Part shown: positions 16,646 through 24,951 of the stretch, piece by piece | Layout of the letters: every line of letters starts with the position of its first letter | Position numbering within the stretch: position 1 is the first letter of the stretch | DNA from: an uncultured Caryophanales bacterium | Lineage (GTDB): Bacteria; Bacillota_I; Bacilli_A; RF39; UBA660 | DNA length: 53,857 nucleotides | Reading direction: 5' to 3' | NCBI GenBank assembly: GCA_946539445.1 | Contig: CAMNHK010000007.1 | Coordinates: 1 to 53,857, forward strand | Notes under the pieces: generated by a model | Databases searched by the model: none | The model's input: only the letters and a program-made list of their open reading frames with translations | Told to the model about the DNA's origin: nothing | Program-made: the position numbers and the translations under genes

Positions 16646-17571
16646 TATTTTATTTTAATAAGTTGTTTTTCATGTAATTCATAACCTTCGGTCATATGAA
16701 AATTATTTAAATACAAATCTCGATAACATAAAAACAAAATATCATAAAGAGATATATCGAAAGTCGAATAATGATCAATTAAAAGTAAAAAGTCATCATC
16801 CCGAAGAATCATCCGAGGAAATGTATAAATTACTTGATAATCTTCCTCTGTTAAAATATTTTGCAGTGTTTTTATATCACTTTCAGAATCAATAAATAGA
16901 AACTTAATCGGTTCTTCTTTAGAAGATAAATATTGTTCTATAGCTCGATAATTACCCTCAGCATACGTTCTCTTACGCATCAATTCATTTCGAACAGCAA
17001 TCCCATAAGAAGCATAATCATACTCTTCAAAAAAACTCAAAAGGGTCTCATGTAGTCCAAAAACACAAGCCGATTTATGAAAAGGAGTAGGAACAATAGG
17101 AACTTTTGTATGAAAATCATCCAAATCTAAAATTTTAACTTCCCCAGCATTCGTCATAACATTATTTAATTTATAATCCATTGGATAAATACCATGAGAA
17201 GTTAATTCTTTACTATTCCGTACATATTCCTTTGCGAGGCGCATTTTCACATCATATGGTTGATGCATTAATTGAAATAATAAATCTCCATCATAACAAG
17301 GAAAAGATAATCCAGCAAATTTATGATCCATATATATTTTGTCCTGCCAAACATCGGTATATTGCAGATTTCTACCTCGATGTTTTAAACGATCTAAACG
17401 GGCTTGGCAAAAGCGAAGAGCAGGATTTTCAACCATTTTTCCATAAGGATCATATAACTGAGTATGATAGATTTTAAAAGCAGTATTAGCGTCTTTACGA
17501 TAGACCGTGCCAAATAGACCAGAACCCAAGCATTCCATAGATTGTAAATCTTCTTTTGAAATAGAAATCAT
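16645..17571 (-). CDS. Protein-kinase-like protein
   Basis: A 308-residue protein with a bacterial kinase fold. Visible parts are a glycine-rich loop (LGSGLFGTVY, residues 15-24), a VAIK-like lysine (K33 in AFKIY), a catalytic-loop motif (MDYKLNN, D132, K134 and N137) and a DFG-like metal site (ILDLDD, D149). These essential residues are present, so it could be active on a protein, aminoglycoside or lipid-linked substrate. The region after about 210 is not a known kinase lobe. The minus-strand GGAGG-type site and a TATAAT box at 17597-17602 support the start. A strict Ser/Thr kinase call is not justified. Confidence 0.72.
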   Translation of the reverse strand: MISISKEDLQSMECLGSGLFGTVYRKDANTAFKIYHTQLYDPYGKMVENPALRFCQARLDRLKHRGRNLQYTDVWQDKIYMDHKFAGLSFPCYDGDLLFQLMHQPYDVKMRLAKEYVRNSKELTSHGIYPMDYKLNNVMTNAGEVKILDLDDFHTKVPIVPTPFHKSACVFGLHETLLSFFEEYDYASYGIAVRNELMRKRTYAEGNYRAIEQYLSSKEEPIKFLFIDSESDIKTLQNILTEEDYQVIYTFPRMILRDDDFLLLIDHYSTFDISLYDILFLCYRDLYLNNFHMTEGYELHEKQLIKIK

Positions 17572-17632
17572 ACAAACTCCTCCAAATGTACTGCTTATTA
17601 TAACACTTTCAAAGAAAATAAAAAAGGAATAA

Positions 17633-17661
17633 TTGTCAAGAAAAGAAGAATATGATAGAAT
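17633..17661 (+). promoter_or_regulatory. Promoter of the PAP2 phosphatase
   Basis: TTGTCA (17633-17638), a 17-base spacer, TAGAAT (17656-17661) with TG before the -10. Confidence 0.75.
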
Positions 17662-17685
17662 GAAAAAGAATAGTGAGGGAATAAT

Positions 17686-18342
17686 ATGAGAAAACTAAAA
17701 AAACACTGGAAAGAAGCCGCTATTTTATTATTAGTAGCAATCGTATATACTTTGTTAGTAAAGTGGGTAGATGTAGGAGCAATTGGTCCTGGAAAAACAA
17801 AAGTAGGATGGCAAATACTAAATGGATTTTTCCATAATTTAATTGGAAAAAATATGTTTTTCTATCAACTAACGAAATATTTAGGAGTAATTCCATTTCT
17901 AATCGTAGCATTCTATGGATTAATAGGAGTAAAACAATTAATAGAGAAGAAAAGTCTAAAGAAAGTCGATAAAAGAATTATAGCATTAGGAGTATTCTAC
18001 GTAATCGTAGGTCTAGTATATATTTTCTTTGAAAAAGTTGTTATTAATTGTAGACCTGTCATATTAGATGGTGTCATTGAACCATCCTATCCATCCAGCC
18101 ATACCATGCTAGCACTTTGTATATGCTTATCCTCTATCTTAATAAGTAAGTATTATATAAAAAATGAAAAAATAAGAAAAATAGTCGATTATGCAACCAT
18201 CGCCTTAATGATTATCTTAGTAGTTGGTAGAATCTTATCGGGAGTTCATTGGATTACCGATATCATAGGAGGAATCTTAATATCACTGGCTTTAGTATCC
18301 ATATATAGGGCGAGCATTCAGGAAGAAGAGGAAATCATTTAA
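17686..18342 (+). CDS. PAP2-family membrane phosphatase
   Basis: A 218-residue membrane protein of the phosphatidic acid phosphatase type 2 / bacA-like UPP-phosphatase superfamily, with about six helices. The three family motifs are present: KVVINCRP (K117, R123), PSSH (P136-H139) and R182...H188...D192 in GRILSGVHWITD. The first motif has a five-residue rather than the usual six-residue spacing. It likely dephosphorylates undecaprenyl pyrophosphate, a lipid phosphate or a related substrate outside the membrane, so a role in envelope lipid recycling fits, but the exact substrate is not shown. Confidence 0.88.
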   Translation: MRKLKKHWKEAAILLLVAIVYTLLVKWVDVGAIGPGKTKVGWQILNGFFHNLIGKNMFFYQLTKYLGVIPFLIVAFYGLIGVKQLIEKKSLKKVDKRIIALGVFYVIVGLVYIFFEKVVINCRPVILDGVIEPSYPSSHTMLALCICLSSILISKYYIKNEKIRKIVDYATIALMIILVVGRILSGVHWITDIIGGILISLALVSIYRASIQEEEEII

Positions 18343-18366
18343 AGAAGAAGAAATTCTTCTTTTTTC
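18341..18366 (+). terminator. Intrinsic terminator
   Basis: AAAGAAGAAG pairs with CTTCTTTTTT downstream, followed by T, just after the PAP2 stop codon. Confidence 0.85.
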
Positions 18367-18368
18367 TA

Positions 18369-18377
18369 TGGTATAAT
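18369..18377 (+). promoter_or_regulatory. Extended -10 upstream of the two-component operon
   Basis: TG, G, then TATAAT at 18372-18377, 52 bases before the regulator start. Transcripts starting here would run over the direct repeat at 18381-18397. Confidence 0.55.
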
Positions 18378-18380
18378 ATC

Positions 18381-18413
18381 TTTAATATTCATTTAATCTT
18401 TATAAGATAAAAT
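18381..18413 (+). promoter_or_regulatory. Candidate OmpR-type operator: TTTAAT-N5-TTTAAT plus -10
   Basis: TTTAAT at 18381-18386 and 18392-18397, five bases apart (one helical turn between repeats), then 10 bases and TAAAAT (18408-18413). The layout matches the second site at 20353-20385 and recalls the CiaR site (TTTAAG-N5-TTTAAG). It suggests autoregulation. A -10 here would leave a very short leader (about 10 bases). Confidence 0.5.
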
Positions 18414-18429
18414 GAATTTAGGTGGTCAT

Positions 18430-19125
18430 ATGAAAGTATTAATAATTGAAGATGAATACAATTTAGCAGACGTTATCGCAACACGTCTAAAGAAAGAAAA
18501 CTATCAAGTAAAGATAGAACAAGATGGCGAAGAGGGCTTATATGAAGCACTTAATGGGACCTATGACTTGATTCTATTAGATGTAATGTTACCTAGTAAA
18601 AATGGTTTTGAAATATTAAAAGAAATAAGAGAAGAAGAACCAGACTTACGAGTAATCATGCTAACAGCAAAATCCGAACTAGAAGATAAATTAAATGGTC
18701 TTCAAACAGGAGCTGACGACTATATTACCAAACCTTTTCACATGGAAGAATTAGTCGCAAGAGTAAACATACAGCTTAGAAAAAGCAATCAATCTCAACA
18801 GAAAGATTATTTAGAATTTGGAAACATTCAACTAAATATAAAGAATACAACCATTACTTGTACAACAACCGGCGAAGTAATGGAAATAGGAAAAAAAGAA
18901 TATGAACTATTAGAGTATTTTATGAATAATCAAAATCAAATAATATCCAAAGATCAAATCTATACAAAAATATGGGGAATGGACAATGAAATAGAATCCA
19001 ATAACTTAGAAGTATATCTATCGTTTATTCGTAAAAAATTACGACTAATAGGAGCCAATGTAACCATTAAAGTGAGTAGAGGATTAGGATATAAATTAGA
19101 GGTGAACGATGAAGAAACTAAATAA
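18430..19125 (+). CDS. OmpR/PhoB-family response regulator
   Basis: A 231-residue response regulator. The receiver domain carries the acidic cluster E7/D8/E9, phosphoacceptor D51 in LLDVMLP, T79 and K101 in ITKPF; the C-terminal part (about 127-225) is a winged helix of the OmpR type with the ..YLSFIRKKL...VSRGLGYKL wing. It should bind direct repeats as a dimer. I start at 18430 because AGGTGG (18420-18425) is well placed; the in-frame ATG at 18412 precedes that site. The kinase gene overlaps its 3' end by 17 bases. The architecture resembles CiaR, but orthology is not proven. Confidence 0.95.
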   Translation: MKVLIIEDEYNLADVIATRLKKENYQVKIEQDGEEGLYEALNGTYDLILLDVMLPSKNGFEILKEIREEEPDLRVIMLTAKSELEDKLNGLQTGADDYITKPFHMEELVARVNIQLRKSNQSQQKDYLEFGNIQLNIKNTTITCTTTGEVMEIGKKEYELLEYFMNNQNQIISKDQIYTKIWGMDNEIESNNLEVYLSFIRKKLRLIGANVTIKVSRGLGYKLEVNDEETK

Positions 19126-20332
19126 TAAAATCAAATATACTATATTTATTATCTTAACCATATCGATATCCATCATATTAAGCGTATTCTTTTCTATGAA
19201 TTACATAAAGTCCTATACAACGATTAAAAATCATTTAATAAGTATGTCATCGAAAGAAATGCCAATTCCCCCAAAAGAGCAAGATTCCTTTGCACCGGAT
19301 CATCCAGTAGAAGATAAAAATCCAAGATTTATGGATGCTAGTGTCTATACCGTGATAGTAAAGAATGATGAAATCTTACAAATCAACAGTCATACTCAAG
19401 AAGAAACCGTACCAAGTTCGATTTCAAAAGAAGCTAAAAGAATTCTAAAAGCAAAAAAAGAATCATGTATCTATATTGGAAATATAATATGGGAAAGATA
19501 TTCCTATCGATATGAAAAGAATGATCGAATTATTATTACAGATAATCAAAAAACCAATCAAGAGCTTCAGCAATCCTTGCTTATTTCCCTTTTCCTATTT
19601 GTTCTATTTGAATCTCTTGCCTACGGAATAAGTCATTTAATCGCTAGTTGGATCATCAAGCCAGTAGAAATAACCTTTAAAAAGCAAAAACAATTTATTG
19701 CAGATGCATCTCATGAATTAAAAACACCCCTAGCAGTCATCATGGCAAGTGCCGATGCTTTAGAAAATGATAAAAATAAAAAATGGTTAAAGAATATTCA
19801 AAGTGAATCGGAAAGAATGAATCAATTAATCAAAGATTTACTAGATCTAGCCAAACTAGAAAATGAAGAAGTAATCATTCTTCAAGAAAAACAAGATATC
19901 TCAAAGCTAGTAGAAAAAGCCGTCGTACCATTCGAAAGTTTAGCTTTTGAAAAAAACATTAAATTAGACTATGAAATACAAGAAAAAATAGAATGGCTAT
20001 GTAATGCTAGTGAAATCAAACAGTTAATCGCCATATTAATGGACAATGCGATTAAACATAGTATAGAAAATGGTCAAATAACTCTAACCGTAAAAAAAGA
20101 AAAAGAAGAATTAAAAATAGAAGTAATCAATGAAGGAGAACCAATTCCAAAAGAAGAAGAAGAAAAAATATTTGAACGCTTTTATCGGATTGATAAAGCA
20201 AGAAATAGAAAAGAAAATCGATATGGATTAGGCCTTGCAATTGCGAAAAACATAGTATTAAGACATAAAGGAGAAATAAAGGCTCATTCAAAAGATGGAA
20301 AAACAACTTTCAAAGTAAAATTAAAAAAATAA
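19109..20332 (+). CDS. Sensor histidine kinase
   Basis: A 407-residue membrane kinase that pairs with the regulator just upstream. Order: TM1 (about 8-30), an extracellular sensor region of about 120 residues, TM2 (about 155-182), then a HisKA domain with phosphoacceptor H202 in DASHELKTPL and a HATPase domain with the N-box (ILMDNAIKHS), F-box (ERFYRIDKARNR) and G2-type loop (RYGLGLAIAKNIV). AGGTGA lies before the ATG. The sensor domain is rich in proline and charged residues, and I cannot name its signal. Confidence 0.95.
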   Translation: MKKLNNKIKYTIFIILTISISIILSVFFSMNYIKSYTTIKNHLISMSSKEMPIPPKEQDSFAPDHPVEDKNPRFMDASVYTVIVKNDEILQINSHTQEETVPSSISKEAKRILKAKKESCIYIGNIIWERYSYRYEKNDRIIITDNQKTNQELQQSLLISLFLFVLFESLAYGISHLIASWIIKPVEITFKKQKQFIADASHELKTPLAVIMASADALENDKNKKWLKNIQSESERMNQLIKDLLDLAKLENEEVIILQEKQDISKLVEKAVVPFESLAFEKNIKLDYEIQEKIEWLCNASEIKQLIAILMDNAIKHSIENGQITLTVKKEKEELKIEVINEGEPIPKEEEEKIFERFYRIDKARNRKENRYGLGLAIAKNIVLRHKGEIKAHSKDGKTTFKVKLKK

Positions 20333-20352
20333 AAGCGAGTTTTTCGCTTTTT
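20331..20352 (+). terminator. Intrinsic terminator of the two-component operon
   Basis: AAAAGCGA (20331-20338), loop GTTTT, TCGCTTTT (20344-20351), then a T-tract. The T-tract merges into the first TTTAAT half-site of the next operator. Confidence 0.88.
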
Positions 20353-20385
20353 TTTAATTTTGATTTAAGTTTCGCCTCTTACAAT
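20353..20385 (+). promoter_or_regulatory. Second OmpR-type operator and promoter: TTTAAT-N5-TTTAAG plus TACAAT
   Basis: TTTAAT at 20353-20358 and TTTAAG at 20364-20369, five bases apart, then exactly 10 bases and TACAAT at 20380-20385. The spacing to the -10 is identical to that of the site at 18381-18413. It would place the activator next to the -35 region of a promoter starting RNA near 20392. Confidence 0.5.
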
Positions 20386-20391
20386 AAATAT

Positions 20392-20578
20392 AGAAAAGGA
20401 AGTGATAAAAAGAATCATAAAAAAAGAAAAACCAATAAAAAAATAATAAAATTAATATACATAATGATGCCTACTAAGAAAGGAGAGTAGATAAATAATA
20501 TTAATACTCTACAACAATTACACTCTATAAAAATATAAAGTCTCGAATAAAAGAAGAATTAATAATTCTTCTTTTTTA
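20392..20578 (+). ncRNA. Candidate regulator-controlled small RNA (about 190 nt)
   Basis: A stretch without a convincing gene between the predicted promoter at 20353-20385 and a strong terminator at 20549-20575. The best internal reading frame is an eight-codon ATG frame (20464-20490) that lacks a ribosome-binding site. A strong Shine-Dalgarno-like AAAGGAGAG is present at 20479-20487, but no start codon follows at a usable distance. A non-coding RNA is therefore the simplest reading. The target is unknown; alr lies directly downstream but has its own extended -10 and ribosome-binding site. Confidence 0.35.
20549..20578 (+). terminator. Strong intrinsic terminator
   Basis: AAAAGAAGAATT (20549-20560), loop AAT, AATTCTTCTTTT (20564-20575), then T. 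A 12-base-pair stem that belongs to no protein gene. Confidence 0.88.
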
Positions 20579-20587
20579 TGATATAAT
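20579..20587 (+). promoter_or_regulatory. Extended -10 promoter of alr
   Basis: TG, A, then TATAAT at 20582-20587, directly after the terminator, 15 bases before the alr start. Confidence 0.65.
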
Positions 20588-20602
20588 GAATTAGGTGATA
20601 AA

Positions 20603-21691
20603 ATGAGAAATACAATCTTAGAAGTGAATACAGAAAAATTTTTAAATAATATTGATAAAATAAGAGCTTTTAGTGGAAATAAAATGATTATGCCAATTAT
20701 CAAGGCCAATGCCTATGGTACCTATATAAATAAAAACTTAAGAATCTTAAATTTCTTTCAAATTGTAGCCGTAGCAGAAGTACAAGAGGCTGTAGAAATA
20801 AGAAAACTCGGATACTTAAAAGAAATATTTGTACTAAATCAACCTTCGATAGAAGAATTACAAGATATTTATAACTATCGGATAACAATTGGATTAAGTG
20901 AAAAAGAATTTTTAAAACAAGTGTATCTTCCCATCAAAGTACACCTAGAAATTGAAACAGGAATGAATCGTACAGGAATCAAATTAGAAAATTTAAAAGA
21001 ATTTATGGAAGATATAAAAACAAATCAAAACATAACAGTAGAAGGTATATATACCCATTTTTCTTCTGCGGATAATGATGATGAGTATACGAAAAAACAA
21101 ATCAATGTTTTTCAGAATGCAATCGATATAGTAAAGAAAGATTATAATCTAAGATATATTCATTGTAGTGCCTCCAATGGACTTCTTCGATTCCCAGAGA
21201 CAATATCCAATACCATTCGTCCCGGAATTATTATGTATGGATATGAATCTTTTAAAGGAGCCAAAGATATTATTCCAATAGAGCCAATAACCACTCTAAA
21301 AACAAGAATAACGTATTTAAAAGAAGTAGAAGAAGGCGAATCAATTAGTTATAATCGTAGATTTACAACAGACAAGCCAATGAAAATAGCAACCATTCCA
21401 ATCGGCTATGCAGATGGATTAAGAAGAGAATTAACCAATCAAGGAGAAGTGATTGTAAAAGGGGAAAAAAGGAAAATATTAGGATCAATTTGTATGGACA
21501 GTTGCATGATTGATGTTACTGGATTAGATGTCAAAGTAGGAGATCCTGTTACCATTTGGGATAATGAATTAATAACAGTAGAAGAGATAGCAGAAAAATG
21601 TAACACTATCAATTATGAAATATTATGTACCATATCACCACGAGTAGAACGCGTTTTTATGGAAGATAATAAAATCATTTATCGATTATAA
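20603..21691 (+). CDS. alr: Alanine racemase
   Basis: A 362-residue PLP enzyme that makes D-alanine for peptidoglycan and teichoic acid. The PLP lysine is K34 in PIIKANAYG, the second catalytic base Y250 in SYNRRF. Other family landmarks are EIETGMNRTGI, THFSSAD, IRPGI..YG and IPIGYADG, with the usual C-terminal beta domain (ILGSICMDSCMIDVT). The length is normal. AGGTGA before the ATG and the extended -10 at 20579 support the start. The 37 bases to the next gene contain no terminator, so a two-gene unit with DUF362 is likely. Confidence 0.95.
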   Translation: MRNTILEVNTEKFLNNIDKIRAFSGNKMIMPIIKANAYGTYINKNLRILNFFQIVAVAEVQEAVEIRKLGYLKEIFVLNQPSIEELQDIYNYRITIGLSEKEFLKQVYLPIKVHLEIETGMNRTGIKLENLKEFMEDIKTNQNITVEGIYTHFSSADNDDEYTKKQINVFQNAIDIVKKDYNLRYIHCSASNGLLRFPETISNTIRPGIIMYGYESFKGAKDIIPIEPITTLKTRITYLKEVEEGESISYNRRFTTDKPMKIATIPIGYADGLRRELTNQGEVIVKGEKRKILGSICMDSCMIDVTGLDVKVGDPVTIWDNELITVEEIAEKCNTINYEILCTISPRVERVFMEDNKIIYRL

Positions 21692-21728
21692 AAAAATTGA
21701 TAAAACAATAATAGAAAAGGAGAAAAAT

Positions 21729-22616
21729 ATGGAAAAATCAAAAGTATATTTCTGTAAAGAAATCACACCTGAAAATGTAATCAAAATGTACGAAATCTTA
21801 GAAGTAAAACTTCCAGGGAAAGTAGGAGTGAAAGTATCAACGGGGGAAGACGGAGCAAAAGGATATCTAAAAGCAGATTTAATTGGTCCATTAGTAAAAC
21901 AATTAAATGGAACAATTATTGAATGTAATACCGCGTATCCAGGAGAAAGAAACAATAAAGAAGATCACATGAAAGTAGCCGAAAAGCATGGATTTACATC
22001 CTTTGCTGATGTCGATATTATGGATGGCGAAGGAGAATTTAAAATCCCTGTCCATAATGGAAAACACTTAGAATATGACATCATAGGAGAAAACTTTAAA
22101 AACTATGATTCGATCTTAAATTTAGCTCATGGAAAAGGACATGCTATGGGAGGTTTTGGAGCCAATTTAAAGAATCAATCCATTGGAATTGCTTCTCGTA
22201 ACGGAAAAGCTTATATCCACAGTTGTGGTCAAACAGCAGACCCTAACTTATGTTGGAGTGCCAAATTTGAACAAAAAGATTTTATAGAATCTATGGCAGA
22301 GGCTGCAAAAGCAGTAGCAGATTACTGCAAAGAAAATGAAAAGCCAATCCTTTACATGACAATTGCCAATGCCATTTCTGTAGACTGTGATTGCGACTGT
22401 AATCAAGGAGACCCTGTAATGGGAGACATCGGAATCTTTGCTAGCTTAGATCCAGTTGCCAATGATCAAGCTTTTATTGATGCCATTTGGAATAGTACAG
22501 ATCCGGGACATACAAAAATGATAGCAAGAGTTGACCGTCAAGAAGGAAGACATATCACAGAATATGCCGAAGAATTAGGGCTTGGCTCAACCGATTACGA
22601 ATTAATAGAAATATAA
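21729..22616 (+). CDS. DUF362 protein (iron-sulfur-like)
   Basis: A 295-residue cytosolic protein of the DUF362 family. The pattern includes GVKVSTGEDGAKGYLKAD, AHGKGHAMGGFGANLKNQSIG and the cysteine cluster C220/C222/C224 in SVDCDCDC followed by GDIGIFASLDPVANDQA. Family members are thought to bind a metal or Fe-S cluster, but no reaction is established. Cysteines at 166 and 175 may join the site. AAAGGAG lies before the start. It follows alr without a terminator and ends in a strong hairpin. Confidence 0.88.
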   Translation: MEKSKVYFCKEITPENVIKMYEILEVKLPGKVGVKVSTGEDGAKGYLKADLIGPLVKQLNGTIIECNTAYPGERNNKEDHMKVAEKHGFTSFADVDIMDGEGEFKIPVHNGKHLEYDIIGENFKNYDSILNLAHGKGHAMGGFGANLKNQSIGIASRNGKAYIHSCGQTADPNLCWSAKFEQKDFIESMAEAAKAVADYCKENEKPILYMTIANAISVDCDCDCNQGDPVMGDIGIFASLDPVANDQAFIDAIWNSTDPGHTKMIARVDRQEGRHITEYAEELGLGSTDYELIEI

Positions 22617-22620
22617 GAAA

Positions 22621-22648
22621 AAAAGACTAGTTTATACTAGTCTTTTTT
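22621..22648. terminator. Bidirectional terminator between DUF362 and mgtE
   Basis: AAAAGACTAGT (22621-22631), loop TTAT, ACTAGTCTTTT (22636-22646). Convergent genes end on either side. Confidence 0.92.
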
Positions 22649-23993
22649 AAATACCTAAAAACATCCCTGCAATTTTAAAATATATAAGCAAAGAGCAGGC
22701 ATCTACAATAGTAGTGATAAAAGGGCTTGCCATAACTGCAGGATCAAAGCCAATTTTTTTTGCCAGAATTGGTAAAGAACATCCAACCAATTTAGCAAAT
22801 ATAATTGTTAGGCAAAGAGTAGAGCATACAACGATGGCAATATTCATACTAACATGATCCAAAATCATAAGTTTCAAAAAATTAGCAGCAGCTAAAGTAA
22901 TACCGCATAATACTGCAACACGAATTTCTTTCCAAATCACTTTAAAAGTATCTTTATACTCAATTTCATCCAAAGAAAGACTACGAATAACAGAAACACT
23001 GGCTTGACTTCCAGCATTTCCACCAGAATCCATAAGCATTGGAATAAAAGAAGTCAAAATAACATACGCCGCCAAAGCATCTTCAAAATGAGTAATAATA
23101 CTACCAGTAAAGGTTGCACTAATCATTAATAGTAACAGCCAAGGAATTCTCTTCTTCCAAGTTTCAAAAACACCGGTTCTCATATAAGGCTTATCCGTTG
23201 GAGTAATAGCGGCCATCTTTTCCATATCCTCAGTAGCTTCTTCCTCAATAATATCAACGATATCATCGATTGTAATAATTCCAACAAGTCTACCTTCCTG
23301 ATCAACAACCGGTAAGGAACTATAGTTATAATCTTGGAAGATATTAGCAACTTCCTCTTGATCCATTAAAGTCGTAATAGGGTGTTCACATTCTTCCATG
23401 ATATCATCTACTAAAGTATCTGGATCATTAATAAGTAAATCTTTGACGGAAACCGTTCCTAAAAGAGTTCTCTTATCATCCGTAACAAAACAATTATCAT
23501 ATGAAACAAAATCATCTTTTTGATCCCGAATTCTTTTAATAGACTGTTGAATCGTCAAGCCTTTCTTTAAATGAATATATTCCGTAGCCATCAAAGAACC
23601 AGCACTATTTTCTGGATACTTTAACAAAAAATTAATCGCATTTCTAGTTTCCTTAGATACACCACTAAGTAGTGAAGTAACCATAATAGCAGGCATTTCT
23701 TCAAATAAATCAGCCGCATCATCGGTATACATATCTTCGATAATTTGTTGGGACTCTTTCTTGGTCAAAGAATTAATCAAATTCTTTTGTTTATCTTCTT
23801 CCAAATTAACAAAAACATCCGTTGCCATATCTTTTGGAAGTAACCGGAAAACTTTAATTAATTTATCATCTTTCAATTCACTTAAGAAGGAAGCAATATC
23901 AACTTCGTTGAGTTCTTTTAATTCATTTTTTAAAGCTCCTATGTTTTTTTCTTCAATAAGTTTTTGCAATTTATCTTCTTCTGTAAAATCCAT
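22647..23993 (-). CDS. mgtE: Magnesium transporter MgtE
   Basis: A 448-residue magnesium channel. Order: N-terminal MgtE domain of helices (LIEEKNIGALKNELKEL... MPAIMVTSLLSGVSKETRN), two CBS domains (DNCFVTDDKRTLLGTVSVKDLL and LPVVDQEGRLVGIITIDDIVD), the connecting helix and a C-terminal membrane domain of five helices with GGNAGSQASVSVIRSLSLDEI. Acidic residues between the domains sense cytosolic Mg2+ in this family. The ATG at 23993 is used; a longer frame to 24059 has no ribosome-binding site. I looked for an M-box upstream and found none. Confidence 0.95.
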   Translation of the reverse strand: MDFTEEDKLQKLIEEKNIGALKNELKELNEVDIASFLSELKDDKLIKVFRLLPKDMATDVFVNLEEDKQKNLINSLTKKESQQIIEDMYTDDAADLFEEMPAIMVTSLLSGVSKETRNAINFLLKYPENSAGSLMATEYIHLKKGLTIQQSIKRIRDQKDDFVSYDNCFVTDDKRTLLGTVSVKDLLINDPDTLVDDIMEECEHPITTLMDQEEVANIFQDYNYSSLPVVDQEGRLVGIITIDDIVDIIEEEATEDMEKMAAITPTDKPYMRTGVFETWKKRIPWLLLLMISATFTGSIITHFEDALAAYVILTSFIPMLMDSGGNAGSQASVSVIRSLSLDEIEYKDTFKVIWKEIRVAVLCGITLAAANFLKLMILDHVSMNIAIVVCSTLCLTIIFAKLVGCSLPILAKKIGFDPAVMASPFITTIVDACSLLIYFKIAGMFLGI

Positions 23994-24103
23994 AAAACCA
24001 CTTCCATTCCTTTTTCTACCACAATCATAAAAGGATATCGTTGATAAGTCAAGAAACAAACGAAAAAATATTTCTAAAAAAAATATTCAAGGTATTATTT
24101 TTT

Positions 24104-24112
24104 TGATATACT
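24104..24112 (+). promoter_or_regulatory. Extended -10 promoter of the zincin gene
   Basis: TG, A, then TATACT at 24107-24112, 32 bases before the ATG. Confidence 0.55.
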
Positions 24113-24144
24113 GAAATTAAGAGTGTATCAAAGAAGGTGATAAG

Positions 24145-24951
24145 ATGGATCCAATTTATGCTTTATACAAGGAATATAAAGACAAACCATTAGATGATTA
24201 TTTTATAGAATCTGCCTTTCAACGAATGATGGAAAAAGAAACAGAATTAGTTCCATATATTAACGGTTTCAAGATAGAAAGTTTAACAAAAAGCACTTTA
24301 GGAGGCTATAATCCAGTAACAAAAATAGTTACAATAGACAAATCGAATATAGAAGAAAGTACAACAAAAAGAGAACAAGTAATCCAAACTTTAGAAGTTT
24401 TAAAACATGAAATAGAGCATGCCCGCAACATGAAAAAATATGCCGAAGGAAAAGAAGATATTGAATCTACCGTCATACGCTACGCCTTGAAAGATTATGA
24501 GATTATGCAAAGAATCCAATCGAAAAATAGAATTGATACATTAGAATTTTTAAGTTTATGTCATCATATAAAAGAAAATTATAATCGAAATCCATCGGAA
24601 AGATTAGCTAGAATTAAAGCATGGAAATATGTAGTAAATTTATTAAAAAATCAAAGGAGAACTCCTGATCTGTTAGTTGCGAGAACGAATCTGTTTTATG
24701 CTTACGCAAGAGGATATGAGGACAATCGCTATTATTTAGATGCTCCAACGATTCAGTTTCTTTTAAATACTAGACAATTTGAAGATTTATATCGATTAAG
24801 GAAAAGAATTGACTCCAAAGATTATAGTTTTGAAACAAGAATTACCTATGGGCTACCTATAACCAGTCAAGAATATGATAAAGCCATATTACAAAAAGTA
24901 AAATTACAAAAGAAAAAACGAGGTGATGAAGGAAATGAAAAAAGGATTTGA
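24145..24951 (+). CDS. Putative zinc metalloprotease-like protein (HEIEH motif)
   Basis: A 268-residue soluble protein of unknown family with a HExxH motif at H88-E89-I-E-H92 inside a helix (VLKHEIEHARN), the signature of zincins. The third zinc ligand is uncertain; glutamates around 104-108 (KEDIEST) are candidates. No signal peptide is seen, so it should act inside the cell. Its 3' end overlaps the first codons of the DUF1846 gene frame, and the two are certainly co-transcribed. The HEIEH is visible; catalytic activity is inferred. Confidence 0.7.
   Translation: MDPIYALYKEYKDKPLDDYFIESAFQRMMEKETELVPYINGFKIESLTKSTLGGYNPVTKIVTIDKSNIEESTTKREQVIQTLEVLKHEIEHARNMKKYAEGKEDIESTVIRYALKDYEIMQRIQSKNRIDTLEFLSLCHHIKENYNRNPSERLARIKAWKYVVNLLKNQRRTPDLLVARTNLFYAYARGYEDNRYYLDAPTIQFLLNTRQFEDLYRLRKRIDSKDYSFETRITYGLPITSQEYDKAILQKVKLQKKKRGDEGNEKRI

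Noticed and set aside
20464-20490. Eight-codon peptide in the small RNA interval
   Set aside because: There is no ribosome-binding site ahead of the ATG and the peptide has no sign of selection that can be seen in one sequence.
23994-24144. M-box (magnesium) riboswitch upstream of mgtE
   Set aside because: The leader is only about 140 bases and lacks the conserved M-box core; nothing pairs in the required way.
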